64,000 bases of DNA from Acidobacteriota bacterium. Lineage in GTDB: Bacteria > Acidobacteriota > Terriglobia > Terriglobales > Acidobacteriaceae. Below the pieces are notes generated by a model, which was not told the DNA's origin, ran no database searches, and saw nothing but the letters and a program-made list of their open reading frames with translations. Shown here piece by piece: positions 1 through 8,774 of this stretch. The translations under genes and the position numbers were made by a program. The stretch's first letter is position 1, and every line of letters begins with the position of its first letter. The DNA lies in the NCBI GenBank assembly GCA_003225555.1, contig QIAM01000019.1, forward strand, positions 1 through 64,000, written 5' to 3'.

Positions 1-228
1 CTTGAACCGGCGCAAGGCGTAGTTCGTTTGTCTGGGGTCTATACGCCGCCCGAGAAGCGAAAGCACGGCTACGCGGCAGCCTGCGTTCATGCGTTGTCGA
101 AAGATCTTCGCGGCCGTGAGTATCGGTGCATTCTCTACACTGACTTGGGCAACCCTACATCGAATTCCATTTACCGACGAATCGGATATAGGGCCGCAGG
201 AGAGGCTCTCGGTTATCGCTTTGACTGA
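1..228 (+). CDS. GNAT-family N-acetyltransferase, C-terminal fragment
   Basis: This reading frame is open from the first base of the window, so only the C-terminal 75 residues are present. They contain VYTPPEKRKHGYAAA, the acetyl-CoA pyrophosphate-binding loop typical of GNAT acetyltransferases, and end with LYTDLGNPTSNSIYRRIGY, the usual C-terminal GNAT motif. The substrate cannot be told from this part. The gene ends about 225 bp before the pqqA-like gene on the same strand. The family call is firm; the beginning of the gene lies outside the window. Confidence 0.85.
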   Translation, partial: LEPAQGVVRLSGVYTPPEKRKHGYAAACVHALSKDLRGREYRCILYTDLGNPTSNSIYRRIGYRAAGEALGYRFD

Positions 229-376
229 TCCAGCAAAGGCGGCAGTCCAACCCCGCAGGTACCTGCCGTGTTGGCTAGCCGGAATTGGCGAAAGCGTGTG
301 CAAAAATTTGCAACAACGCTTCGTTTTAAAGACGCTGGCCGCCGGGAGGCAGAGCTCGACTCCGGGACAAACCGTA

Positions 377-411
377 TTGTTTATCTTGGCAAGGTCGATT
401 ACACTATTTCC
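377..411 (+). promoter_or_regulatory. candidate sigma70-type promoter for pqqA
   Basis: TTGTTT (377-382) and TACACT (400-405) are separated by 17 bp, about 48 bp before the pqqA-like start codon. The 12-mer TACACTATTTCC recurs at 2465-2476 in front of the Wza-like gene. The match to the consensus is only moderate. Apart from this candidate I see nothing in 229-453. Confidence 0.35.
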
Positions 412-453
412 ACGTTTCAGCATCTAGCTGGAACGATAACTGGGGGCAAGATC

Positions 454-531
454 ATGGAATGGACCGCACCGGCTTTTAAAGAAGTTTGCTTGAACTGCGA
501 AATCAACTCCTACGCCAGCGCCACGCTGTAA
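454..531 (+). CDS. pqqA: PqqA-like coenzyme PQQ precursor peptide (orphan)
   Basis: A 25-residue ORF that begins MEWTAPAFKEV and ends CEINSYASATL. PQQ is made from a Glu and a Tyr in PqqA spaced E-x3-Y near the C-terminus; here they are E16 and Y20, at the expected place for a peptide of this length, and the N-terminal W-x-x-P pattern also fits. A G-rich ribosome-binding site (GGGGG at 442-446) lies 7 bp before the ATG. None of pqqB, C, D or E is nearby: the next gene, on the opposite strand, is a lipid-glycan phosphotransferase. The maturation enzymes, if present, must be elsewhere. Such peptides are easily missed because of their size. The call rests on motif and length only. Confidence 0.7.
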   Translation: MEWTAPAFKEVCLNCEINSYASATL

Positions 532-647
532 GCTGAATCATTTCCCCTCGAAGCTCTCCACCGCGAGACGCACACGATGATCTCCGCCACCAGTTGCGTG
601 CGGACTTGTGTACCTGCCTGACGCAGCCCAAAGACTGAAATGTGCAG

Positions 648-2207
648 TTATCCCGCTTGTGCCGTGATCAGGCCCGAGTCCTGTTCTGGTAGTGGGATGA
701 TTTGCGCAGTGTGCGCCAAGGTTCGGTCCAGCGCATCCGCGAGGGTGGTCGGAAATGCAGAAGTCAGCAGGTTGACGTCAATTTGAAGATCCCGCGATGA
801 ATACAGCCGGTGCACAGCCAGGCTGCCTCGCTGGCAATTGCTAGAGCTCGCAAGGTCAAGGGTGAGCGTCCAGACCGACAATCCTTCGAGCGACTTGGGC
901 CGTCCGGGCTTGTGCCAGTGGAACGAGAGCTCGCTCTTGCGTCCCGGCCCCGAGTCCAGCGCCAGCGACTCGCCGGGTTGCAGCTTCACACTCAGGCCGA
1001 AAGCGTCAAAATCATTGCTGCCAAACGCTGCCACGAGAATGCGGCGAATCTGCTCGTAGTCGCGGGCAACCTTGAGTTCTTCCGTGGCCCGGCGGATGGC
1101 GAGGTTGTTGATGAAAATCTGGCGCTGATCGAGGGTTCGCTGCGCGACGCGTGCAAGCTCTCCAAATTCGAGATAACCCAGGTGCTGCACTCCGATCCAT
1201 ATGCCGACTCCCAGAACCGCAAGCACCAATCCCAAAGAACTGCCGGTAGGCCAAAGCAGGAATAGACTCAGCAACGCAAAAATGGCGGAGACGCCGTAGA
1301 GCAGGATGACCACCTGCCGATGGGTCATGCCGTGCTGCAAGAGTTTGTGATGGATATGCTCGCGGTCAGCCGTAAAGACTGGGCGCCCGGCAATAAAGCG
1401 CCGGATGACTGAGAGAGCCGTCTCAAGAATCGGTAATCCGAAAGAAACCACGGGGATAGCGACCGCCACAATCGTCGGTGCCTTTTGCGCCCCTTGGAGA
1501 GCCAGTGCGCTCAACAGGAAACCGATAAAGAGGCTTCCCGAGTCGCCCAAAAATATTGTTGCCGGGTTAAAGTTGAACTTCAAGAATCCAAGAATTGCAC
1601 CGGCAAGGGCAAGGGTCATCCCCGCGATCAGCGGCTGCCCGCTGAGCAGCGCCACCACAAAAGCGACCAGCGTTGAGAAAAGGGCAGACCCAGCGGCCAG
1701 GCCATCGAGGCCATCAATCAAGTTAAAAGCGTTGGTGATCGCCAGAACCCACAAGACCGTGATAGGAAGGCCTACGAACCAGGGCAATGTGTGTTGGCCG
1801 AACAGGACGGGAATATTGACGATGCGCAACCCGCCGATGAACAACATGGTTGCGGCCACACCCTGAATCCCGAACTTGAAGTATGGACCTGCTCCGTAAA
1901 TGTCGTCGTAGACCCCAAGCAGAAAAACAAGAGACGCGGGTACAACCACGATGAGCAGTGCCTTCAAAGACAAGCTGTGCAAGCGTGGGTTGTGCAGCGC
2001 CAGCAGGTAAGCCGTTCCCAAACTTAGCGAAAACGATACAAAGATCGCGACGCCGCCGAGGCGCGGAAGGGGATTTTTATGCAGATGCCGCTCTTGGGTC
2101 GGAACCGCGACCCAGCCACGTGCGGTTGCGAAGTCGCGAACCAACCTGGTCAGGATGAAAGACCCCAGCAGCGACAGGAAGAACATCCCGAGATACAATG
2201 CGCTCAA
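648..2207 (-). CDS. undecaprenyl-phosphate sugar-1-phosphate transferase, WecA/MraY family with C-terminal extension
   Basis: Multi-pass membrane enzyme (519 aa) of the polyprenyl-phosphate N-acetylhexosamine-1-phosphate transferase family, which links a sugar phosphate to undecaprenyl phosphate to start glycan synthesis. Family motifs are in order: DDIYG at residue 101, NLIDGLDG at 162, FLGDSGS at 219 and the HIHH motif at 284. About ten hydrophobic segments fill residues 1-340. The remaining ~170 residues form a soluble, probably cytoplasmic extension not found in WecA, with no domain I recognise. The gene diverges from the Wza-like export gene and faces the glycosyltransferase operon, so it is the likely initiating enzyme of the exopolysaccharide. 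The exact sugar cannot be read from the sequence. Confidence 0.88.
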   Translation of the reverse strand: MSALYLGMFFLSLLGSFILTRLVRDFATARGWVAVPTQERHLHKNPLPRLGGVAIFVSFSLSLGTAYLLALHNPRLHSLSLKALLIVVVPASLVFLLGVYDDIYGAGPYFKFGIQGVAATMLFIGGLRIVNIPVLFGQHTLPWFVGLPITVLWVLAITNAFNLIDGLDGLAAGSALFSTLVAFVVALLSGQPLIAGMTLALAGAILGFLKFNFNPATIFLGDSGSLFIGFLLSALALQGAQKAPTIVAVAIPVVSFGLPILETALSVIRRFIAGRPVFTADREHIHHKLLQHGMTHRQVVILLYGVSAIFALLSLFLLWPTGSSLGLVLAVLGVGIWIGVQHLGYLEFGELARVAQRTLDQRQIFINNLAIRRATEELKVARDYEQIRRILVAAFGSNDFDAFGLSVKLQPGESLALDSGPGRKSELSFHWHKPGRPKSLEGLSVWTLTLDLASSSNCQRGSLAVHRLYSSRDLQIDVNLLTSAFPTTLADALDRTLAHTAQIIPLPEQDSGLITAQAG

Positions 2208-2441
2208 CTCGCCTCCCGCAATTGGCCGATGTGACTAATCCCTTGCAATAGTACTTTGTCCTTCTCCAAGTATTGCTGGAGGCGGTCTTGGTTGGAAGTT
2301 AGTTAATGGGTTCGTGGGCGCATGAACAGCTCGCGGAACTCTAGCAGGACGTGGAAGACAGTTTCAATCCTCGCGCTCAGAAAGCTGTGGAAAAACGGTG
2401 GAAATCACCAAGGCGCGAGCATCGTCGTGTGTACTACTGTG

Positions 2442-2482
2442 TTAAACTGCTCTGCAAATTTCCCTACACTATTTCCCAGGGG
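2442..2482 (+). promoter_or_regulatory. candidate promoter and ribosome-binding site of the Wza-like gene
   Basis: TTAAAC (2442-2447), a 17-bp spacer and TACACT (2465-2470) are followed by AGGGG (2478-2482), 7 bp before the ATG at 2490. The predicted leader is very short. The -10 region shares a 12-mer with the one before pqqA. The -35 match is weak. Confidence 0.3.
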
Positions 2483-2489
2483 CCTCTAG

Positions 2490-3548
2490 ATGGAGTTGGA
2501 CACACCGAGCTTCAACCGCCGAGCGTACAATTCTGTTTTCGTCATTGCACTCTTTCTCTTCGCAGGCTTCGCCCAAGCTCAACAGAGTTCCGCAGAGCAG
2601 TCTCAGTCAGCAGCCCAGCCGGCATCTCAGGCGGCCGTAGGAACGACGGCTTCCAAGCCTGACTCTCAGAGGAACACTTCCGCGTCGGCGAAGAATGCAC
2701 CAGCGCCAGGAGGGATCAGTTCGTCCGATTCTCCCGTTCTGAAGCTGGGCGCCGGTGACCTGATCGAGGTGAGTGTCTACAATGTACCGGAACTGACGAC
2801 CAAAGCCCGCGTAGGGAATTCCGGAGACGTTTACCTCCCGCTGATCGACTACGTGCATGTCGAAGCCCTGACCACCGAAGAGGCTCAGGCTCTGATCCAG
2901 AAGCGGTTGGAGGATGGCGGTTTCGTCCGCAACCCGCATGTGACGATTTTCGTGGATGAATCGTCGTCCCAGGGGGTCACCTTGCTGGGAGAAGTTTCGA
3001 AGCCTGGTGTCTATCCGGATCTGGGAGATCACAAGCTTTACGAGTTGATTTCAATGGCGGGCGGTTTCACCCAGAGTGCGGCCCGCAAAGTGAGCATCGT
3101 TCGCCGCAATCAGCTGCAACCGATCCACCTTAGCCTTCCCCGGAATCTGGCTGACGATCTCAGCAGCAATGTGGATATTCTTCCTGGGGACACGATCATG
3201 GTGCCGCGGGCGCCGATAATTTACGTGGTTGGCGACGTAGGTCGTCCCAGCGGTTTGCTGGTTGATAACGGTTCACTAACCGTACTGCAAGCCATCGCCC
3301 TCGCAGGCGGAACGAACAAGACTGCGAAGATGGGTGGTGTGCGCATCATCCGCAAGGGCCCCACGGGAATGACCGAGACAGAAGTTCCTTTGAAAAAAAT
3401 GCTGGAAGCGAAGGCTCCCGATATACCGTTGCAGGGGGATGACATTCTATTCGTTCCAGTAAGCGGTGGACGAGTGCTGGCCCAGCGGACCTTCGAAGCG
3501 GCTATGTCAGCGGCAACCGCGGTTACGATTTATACTGTGCACCCCTAG
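2490..3548 (+). CDS. polysaccharide export protein, Wza-like (SLBB domains)
   Basis: Secreted protein (352 aa) with an N-terminal signal sequence ending near FAGFAQA and no lipobox cysteine, so unlike E. coli Wza it is probably not a lipoprotein. A Ser/Ala/Gln-rich linker (residues 32-80) precedes the Poly_export domain (about 83-165), then two SLBB beta-grasp domains (about 169-225 and 243-300), each with the AGG turn. Proteins of this type form the outer-membrane or periplasmic part of the capsule/exopolysaccharide export channel together with a Wzc-type kinase; a Wzc homologue is encoded at 33.1 kb. It is transcribed toward the glycosyltransferase operon and away from the WecA-like gene. 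Confidence 0.9.
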   Translation: MELDTPSFNRRAYNSVFVIALFLFAGFAQAQQSSAEQSQSAAQPASQAAVGTTASKPDSQRNTSASAKNAPAPGGISSSDSPVLKLGAGDLIEVSVYNVPELTTKARVGNSGDVYLPLIDYVHVEALTTEEAQALIQKRLEDGGFVRNPHVTIFVDESSSQGVTLLGEVSKPGVYPDLGDHKLYELISMAGGFTQSAARKVSIVRRNQLQPIHLSLPRNLADDLSSNVDILPGDTIMVPRAPIIYVVGDVGRPSGLLVDNGSLTVLQAIALAGGTNKTAKMGGVRIIRKGPTGMTETEVPLKKMLEAKAPDIPLQGDDILFVPVSGGRVLAQRTFEAAMSAATAVTIYTVHP

Positions 3549-3575
3549 TGGATAGCCAGGCCATCTAGAACCTTC

Positions 3576-4853
3576 TCAGACAGCGACCTGCGCTTTACCG
3601 ACCGGAACGATTCCACACAATTCCTGCAGCACTTGAATGTAGTCTTCAGCAGTCTGCTTGCGGGAGAAACGCCGGACGATGTACTCTCTGCCGTTCTTCC
3701 CCAACGTCGCTCCGAGCGAAAGATCGCCTGCCAGTCGCTTGATTGCGTGCGCGAGCGCGCTGGACTTCTCAGGCTCGATGACGATGCCGGCCCCAGCCTC
3801 CTCAACAATCTTCTGTGCCTGACCTTCGACACCGAGAATCACCGGACGCGCACAGGACATAAATTCCAGCATCTTTGTAGGAATTACAGTCTTGAAAACG
3901 TCAGTCTTCTTGAGGAGGACGAGGCCGGCGTCCGAGGCGGAGATGATCGCAGGAATTCTTTCGCGGGGCTGCTGATCGAGAAAGCGAACGTTGCTCAGGC
4001 CGCGGGATTGCGCGATGGCTTTGATCCGTTCCTTCTCCGCCCCTTCCCCGACCAGGAGGAAGAGGACATTGGGCTTTTCCTGGCGTAGCTGGTCTGCCGC
4101 GTCCAACAGCGTCTCCAGCCCATGGGCCATACCCATGGTTCCGACATAGCACACCAGAAACTTGCCTTCGGCCTCGAGTTGCTGTCGGAGTGAAAGGTTG
4201 GCGTCGACCGGCTGGGGAGCGAAAAGGTCGGTCTCGACTCCGTTTTCAACCACCGAGATTTTCTCGGGGAGAACCCGCCAATGCTCTACAAGATGATCTT
4301 TGAATGCAGAAGTCACAACGACGACGTGATCTGAGTGCTTGTACAGAACGCCCGCTATCGCCGAAAGCGTTTTGTTGAGTATCGAGTTTTCACTTCCGAC
4401 GCCCACCGCGATCAGGGACTCTGGCCAGAGATCGCGCACCTCGAATACGAATGGCACCTGCCTTGCGAACGCCAGCCAGCAGGCGGCGAGCCCCACCAAG
4501 AGTTGAGGGGATGAGCCGATGATGACATTGGGACGCGGAAGGCTCAGTCCCCGTACCGCAGCCGACAAACAGAACGAAGCGTAGTTCCGCATCCTCTCGT
4601 GCGCCTTGCGGTTGGGGAGGGGCCAGAGCCAGGTACGAAAAACGTCCACTCGCCCAACCTTTTCATGGTGCGTGAGGCGGTGTAGGCGGCTGCGCCACTC
4701 CGGCGGAACTACTCCGGTAGGATGATTGGGAAATCCCGTGAGCACCGATACGTCGTGACCGGCTTGAGTCCAGTGCTGCGCGAGCTCGGCCGCCCGAGCG
4801 GCGGGAGCGCCCATCTCCGGCGAAAAATATTGTGAGACGTAGAGAATCTTCAC
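3576..4853 (-). CDS. GT4 glycosyltransferase, WbuB-like
   Basis: A 425-aa GT-B fold glycosyltransferase. The N-terminus MKILYVSQYFSPEMGAPAAR is the hallmark of WbuB-type enzymes that transfer an amino sugar onto lipid-linked glycans. The C-terminal half has the GT4 donor-site pattern (VGTMGMAHGLETLLDA near residue 237; SDAGLVLLKK near 310; PTKMLEFMSCARPVI near 325). It is the last gene of the eight-gene minus-strand operon and starts 6 bp after the stop of the C5-epimerase gene, so the two are probably translationally coupled. Likely role: a cytoplasmic assembly step of the repeat unit of this locus; donor and acceptor are unknown. Confidence 0.88.
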   Translation of the reverse strand: MKILYVSQYFSPEMGAPAARAAELAQHWTQAGHDVSVLTGFPNHPTGVVPPEWRSRLHRLTHHEKVGRVDVFRTWLWPLPNRKAHERMRNYASFCLSAAVRGLSLPRPNVIIGSSPQLLVGLAACWLAFARQVPFVFEVRDLWPESLIAVGVGSENSILNKTLSAIAGVLYKHSDHVVVVTSAFKDHLVEHWRVLPEKISVVENGVETDLFAPQPVDANLSLRQQLEAEGKFLVCYVGTMGMAHGLETLLDAADQLRQEKPNVLFLLVGEGAEKERIKAIAQSRGLSNVRFLDQQPRERIPAIISASDAGLVLLKKTDVFKTVIPTKMLEFMSCARPVILGVEGQAQKIVEEAGAGIVIEPEKSSALAHAIKRLAGDLSLGATLGKNGREYIVRRFSRKQTAEDYIQVLQELCGIVPVGKAQVAV

Positions 4854-4859
4854 GCGAGC

Positions 4860-5840
4860 CTAGTAGTAACAAAGCTTGAATGCACTTTTGTAGCACAAAG
4901 CCCGCGTGCGCTTGCTGCGGCTTCGGGCGTACCTTTCCCAGCGATCGGCGACGGACGCAAATTTGTCTTCGCCGGTCAGACGATGCATCACCCGCAACTG
5001 CACAATGTGCAATCGATGGTAGAAGGGGCTTGCGGTCATCGGAAGGCGCGTCCCCGACTGCTCATATAAGGACCAGAAACCCAGATCATACCGCTCAAGA
5101 TTTCTCAGCAGCGTTTGCACAGCTCTGGCAAAAAGCTCGCGGGCCGCATGGTCTTGCGTGGCAAGGAAGTAATCGTAGACGCCCCACGCTGCCCAGATAA
5201 ATCCGTTCAGGATATGAGTCGGCGGAGAAACAATGTACTCCTCGAACCACAGATCTCCGTTCTCGTCGGTAAACGCGACACCACCCTCGTTCGCGGACTT
5301 GAAAAAAGCGGCCAAGGCAAGTCGTAGGGCTTCCAGATATCTCGAATCGCCAGTTTCCTTATAGGCACGAACCAGCGCCGAAATCCCCTGGCCCTGGGCA
5401 AGACCTGAGTACCAAGGCGCACGCAGCGTGTCGCGATATTCCCAATCAAAGTGATGGTTCCAAACCGCCAGGCCCTGGGCGTTTTTCTCCAAGTGGGAGC
5501 AGAGCCAGTCTGCAACGAGAAAGAATTTCTTGCGCCGGCTCGGGTCTCCGGTGCGGCGAAACAGGTTGTAATTTCCCAGTCCGTATTGCGCGATCGCAAT
5601 CGGGTTCTGCTGCAAACCAATCTTGCCGTGATAGTCGAGAAGCGGAATCCCGGCTGAGTCATACGCTCCGGGATAGTCTGCTTTCTCGGCGAAGACCATG
5701 TAGTACTCGCCCAGCTCTCCGGCGTGCGCGTTCCGATTCTCCTCGGGGGTTTCATGCCAGAACGTGAGGTGGCTCTTGCCACCGAGCAGATAAGCGCTGA
5801 GAATTCGGCGGTAATAGTTAAGGCGAGGCAAAAGCGGCAC
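4860..5840 (-). CDS. D-glucuronyl C5-epimerase family protein
   Basis: A 326-aa protein matching the C-terminal domain of heparosan glucuronyl C5-epimerase, the enzyme that inverts C5 of D-glucuronate to L-iduronate in heparin-like polymers. Visible motifs are WYSGLAQGQG (residues 143-152), PTHILNGFIWAAWGVYDY (207-224) and YHRLHIVQL (274-282), in the family's order and spacing. No signal peptide is evident, so action on a lipid-linked or nucleotide-linked substrate in the cytoplasm is possible, although the first residues could be mis-called. Position in the exopolysaccharide operon supports uronate modification. Whether the product is iduronate or another epimer is inference. Confidence 0.85.
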   Translation of the reverse strand: MPLLPRLNYYRRILSAYLLGGKSHLTFWHETPEENRNAHAGELGEYYMVFAEKADYPGAYDSAGIPLLDYHGKIGLQQNPIAIAQYGLGNYNLFRRTGDPSRRKKFFLVADWLCSHLEKNAQGLAVWNHHFDWEYRDTLRAPWYSGLAQGQGISALVRAYKETGDSRYLEALRLALAAFFKSANEGGVAFTDENGDLWFEEYIVSPPTHILNGFIWAAWGVYDYFLATQDHAARELFARAVQTLLRNLERYDLGFWSLYEQSGTRLPMTASPFYHRLHIVQLRVMHRLTGEDKFASVADRWERYARSRSKRTRALCYKSAFKLCYY

Positions 5841-5887
5841 GGATCCTGAGATTTCCTCGAACTATATCACGAGCGGAACGCCCGAAG

Positions 5888-6985
5888 TCAGCGCCCGACC
5901 GAGTAGAGCAATGTGGTCATGTCATCCCCCACAACCGCCGCCGTACTGACAGCGAGGTACTGCGTGCTGTTTTCTCCGTCGGGAAGAAATGCGTTGCCGT
6001 ATTGGAAGAGTCTCATGGGCCAGAGGTCTTTCTTCCAAGCCAGCAGCGGTTGCCAGTCGCGTTCCCCTCCACGGCCGTAAATACGAACGTGACGATCGGT
6101 ATTCAGTGCGCTGGGTTCGACCATGGTCGAGAAGAACACGTCGCGGCCAACGCGGCAGCCATAAATCGACGAAGTGCTGATCGGCGCCAGTTGTGACAAC
6201 TTTCCCTGTCGGTCCAGGCGGTAGATGTAGTTAGCTTCCCAGGGCGTGTCGGAAGAAAAATACAGCCCATCCTCCATGGGTATGAGCCCAACCGCGCGCG
6301 CCTGCTGGTTTCCGCGCACAACGACTTCAACTTGGCGAAACTCACACGACGCACGCAGGATGCGGCATTCGTCGCCGTAGTCACCAGTCAGCACCCACAA
6401 ACAGTCGCCCCAGCGATCGTAAACAATATTGTGAACATGACGGATCGTGTGCTTGGGAAAGACGTACGCGACATTCCAGGTCGCCCCGTCATCCGAAGAC
6501 ACATAGATATGGACTTCCTCGCGGGCAGGGTTGTCGAAGTATTCCCCCCAGAACACTGCGCCGCCGGGAACTGCCGTAATGTGCAGGGGCCGCGTGCCTC
6601 GAGTGATGGGATGTGTGCGCCGGAACTGGATTTCGCCAGCACGAAGCGTGACGATAGCTCCCGGAACCGCGGCTACCAACCCGCCTGACGCGAGCACAGA
6701 CAGTGCGTGAAACCCGTCACGAACCAGGCGCGAGCTGAGACGAATCGCGGAACTGAAATTTCGCCACCATGCGGGACTGTAGGAAGCGACCGATTCCCAA
6801 GACACATCTCCCGAGGAGATCTGACCTTGTGAAATTCTTGCGCGCAGTAGATGGTAGCCGCGAGCCGCGTAGAGCTGATCGCCTGCCCACGCCAGCGCTC
6901 GCAGACGCGGAAATCTCGCCACACAAACCGGGCTCAGCGACTGATTGGTGGATGACGCCGTCACGTGTGCAGCTCGCGAATTCAT
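5888..6985 (-). CDS. BNR/sialidase-like beta-propeller protein of the exopolysaccharide operon
   Basis: A 365-aa protein without signal peptide or membrane segment. Repeated blades show the Asp-box-like pattern (VSSDDGATWNVAYVF near residue 185) and short motifs such as GDCLWVLTGDYGDE and DGLYFSSDTP, as in sialidase/BNR-like propellers. I chose the ATG at 6985 because it lies 5 bp after the carbamoyltransferase stop codon; the longer frame starting at 7090 would overlap that gene by 100 bp and its extra residues look like an off-frame shadow. No catalytic residues can be assigned. It may bind or process the uronic-acid glycan made by its neighbours; the function is unknown. Confidence 0.7.
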   Translation of the reverse strand: MNSRAAHVTASSTNQSLSPVCVARFPRLRALAWAGDQLYAARGYHLLRARISQGQISSGDVSWESVASYSPAWWRNFSSAIRLSSRLVRDGFHALSVLASGGLVAAVPGAIVTLRAGEIQFRRTHPITRGTRPLHITAVPGGAVFWGEYFDNPAREEVHIYVSSDDGATWNVAYVFPKHTIRHVHNIVYDRWGDCLWVLTGDYGDECRILRASCEFRQVEVVVRGNQQARAVGLIPMEDGLYFSSDTPWEANYIYRLDRQGKLSQLAPISTSSIYGCRVGRDVFFSTMVEPSALNTDRHVRIYGRGGERDWQPLLAWKKDLWPMRLFQYGNAFLPDGENSTQYLAVSTAAVVGDDMTTLLYSVGR

Positions 6986-6990
6986 ACGGG

Positions 6991-8730
6991 CTAGGACTGG
7001 ACTTGAGGTTTGACGACCAGAAACAGCCCGATCGCCAGTACGTCCATACGAGTGCGCTGGAAACAGTCGATCGCTTCCTCCGGTGTACAAACGATTGGTT
7101 CATTCTCATTGAAGCTGGTATTGAGAAGGACAGGAATACCCGTCTTCCGATGAAAGGCAGCAATCAGATCGTAGTACATCGGATTTTCTTCGCGAGTCAC
7201 GGTCTGCAGGCGGCCAGTGTCGTCGACGTGATTCACCGCGCACAACTCTTTGCGTTTTTCCGGACGGATTTTGTAGACATGCAGCATGAAAGGCGATGGA
7301 TGATCGTGCTCGAAATATTCGTGCTGGTAGTCGGTAAGGATAGACGGCGCGAACGGACGGAACCACTCCCGATGTTTGATGCGAGCGTTTAGAACATCCT
7401 TCATATTCGGCAGACCGGGATGGGCGACGATGGAACGGTTGCCGAGCGCCCGCGGACCCCACTCCATACGGCCCTGAAACCATCCGATGACGTTGCCCGC
7501 CGCGATCTGGTCGGCCACCGCTGAAAGCAATGGCTCCCGCTCCAGTTTGCGATGCTCGACACCTGCACTCTTTAGCGCCGATTCAATCCGCGACTCGGAG
7601 AACTCCGGTCCGAGATAGGAGTTCTTCAGCTCATGGCGCCGTGGCTGCTTGAGCACAGAGTGATACGTGTGCAAGGCCGCGCCGATGGCCAAGCCTTCAT
7701 CACCTGCTGCCGGCTGGATATAAGTTCGCCGAAAGGGAGTGCAATCGAACAGCTTGCCGTTCGCGACGCTGTTGAGAGCGCATCCGCCCGCCATCGCCAG
7801 ATCGTCACAAGGAACCGTCTGGTGTAACCGGTCCAAAAGGTGGAAGAACACTTCCTCGAACCGGTGTTGCAATGCAAAAGCGAGATCCATGTCGCGCTGG
7901 GTAATCTCCGCGTGCGGACGGCGTGGCTCTCCGAAGAGTTTCTCAATACGCTCGGAAAAATGGCGAGCCAGCCGAACCGTGCCATCGGGCAGCACCTGCA
8001 TGCCTTGATTGCTGCCCAACGGCTTGAAGTAGGAGAGATCAAGCTGGAAACCGCCGTTTCTCGCGGCGACAATCTTCGTAATCTCACTGCAGTACGTATC
8101 TTTGCCATAAGGCGCCAGGCCCATGACCTTGCCTTCGTCCCCGTACTTCGTGTAGCCGATGAATTCACAGATCATCGTATAGAAACTGCCCAGCGAGTGG
8201 GGGAGAAAGACGCGATCCAGCACCTCGATGTCGTTCCCCTCACAGCGCGCCATCATGGTCGACACGAAGTCGCCGGAACCGTCATAACTAAAGCCAGCAG
8301 CCTTCTCCCAAGGCGAGCAGTAATACGCGCTGGCGATATGTGCGATGTGGTGTTCGAGATGATGTTCCAGAAAGCGAAGTTGCGAAGGCTCGACTTCGAG
8401 CGCCTTGCCTAGAAGCAAACGCACGTCGCGCATGGCCTGCTTGCGCTGGCGAAGGCGAATGAAGTTCAGGATCTTCGAGGGATTGGCGAGCGCGTATTGA
8501 ACTTTCTTCGCCAGGTTCGCGTCGCTATCTTGTCCGACAGCGACGTGATTCACGTCAGAAATCCTTGCGCCAGCTGCATCGAGGCAGGCTTTCACTGCCA
8601 GCGCCGGGAAACCGCCGAAGTGCTTGTGGCGGTTGAGACGCTCCTCGGCAATAGCGAACACGACTTCACCATCCTGCACGATGGCCGCCGAGGCATCGGC
8701 GTGAAACATGTTGAGGCCCAGAATGAGCAT
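6991..8730 (-). CDS. carbamoyltransferase, NodU/CmcH family
   Basis: A 579-aa enzyme of the O-carbamoyltransferase family, which moves the carbamoyl group of carbamoyl phosphate via carbamoyl-AMP onto a hydroxyl. The N-terminal part begins MLILGLNMFHADASAAIV, like other family members, and holds the metal-binding histidine cluster HHLEHHIAH (123-131). The C-terminal NodU domain is recognised by MEWGPRALGNRSI and FNENEPIVCTPEEAI. NodU carbamoylates Nod factor sugars. In this operon the natural acceptor is a sugar of the exopolysaccharide, but that is inference. It lies 44 bp after the bi-domain oxidoreductase gene. Confidence 0.92.
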   Translation of the reverse strand: MLILGLNMFHADASAAIVQDGEVVFAIAEERLNRHKHFGGFPALAVKACLDAAGARISDVNHVAVGQDSDANLAKKVQYALANPSKILNFIRLRQRKQAMRDVRLLLGKALEVEPSQLRFLEHHLEHHIAHIASAYYCSPWEKAAGFSYDGSGDFVSTMMARCEGNDIEVLDRVFLPHSLGSFYTMICEFIGYTKYGDEGKVMGLAPYGKDTYCSEITKIVAARNGGFQLDLSYFKPLGSNQGMQVLPDGTVRLARHFSERIEKLFGEPRRPHAEITQRDMDLAFALQHRFEEVFFHLLDRLHQTVPCDDLAMAGGCALNSVANGKLFDCTPFRRTYIQPAAGDEGLAIGAALHTYHSVLKQPRRHELKNSYLGPEFSESRIESALKSAGVEHRKLEREPLLSAVADQIAAGNVIGWFQGRMEWGPRALGNRSIVAHPGLPNMKDVLNARIKHREWFRPFAPSILTDYQHEYFEHDHPSPFMLHVYKIRPEKRKELCAVNHVDDTGRLQTVTREENPMYYDLIAAFHRKTGIPVLLNTSFNENEPIVCTPEEAIDCFQRTRMDVLAIGLFLVVKPQVQS

Positions 8731-8774
8731 GAACTAGTTTTCTTTCTCCCGAGGTCGTTGCTATGGAACTATCA

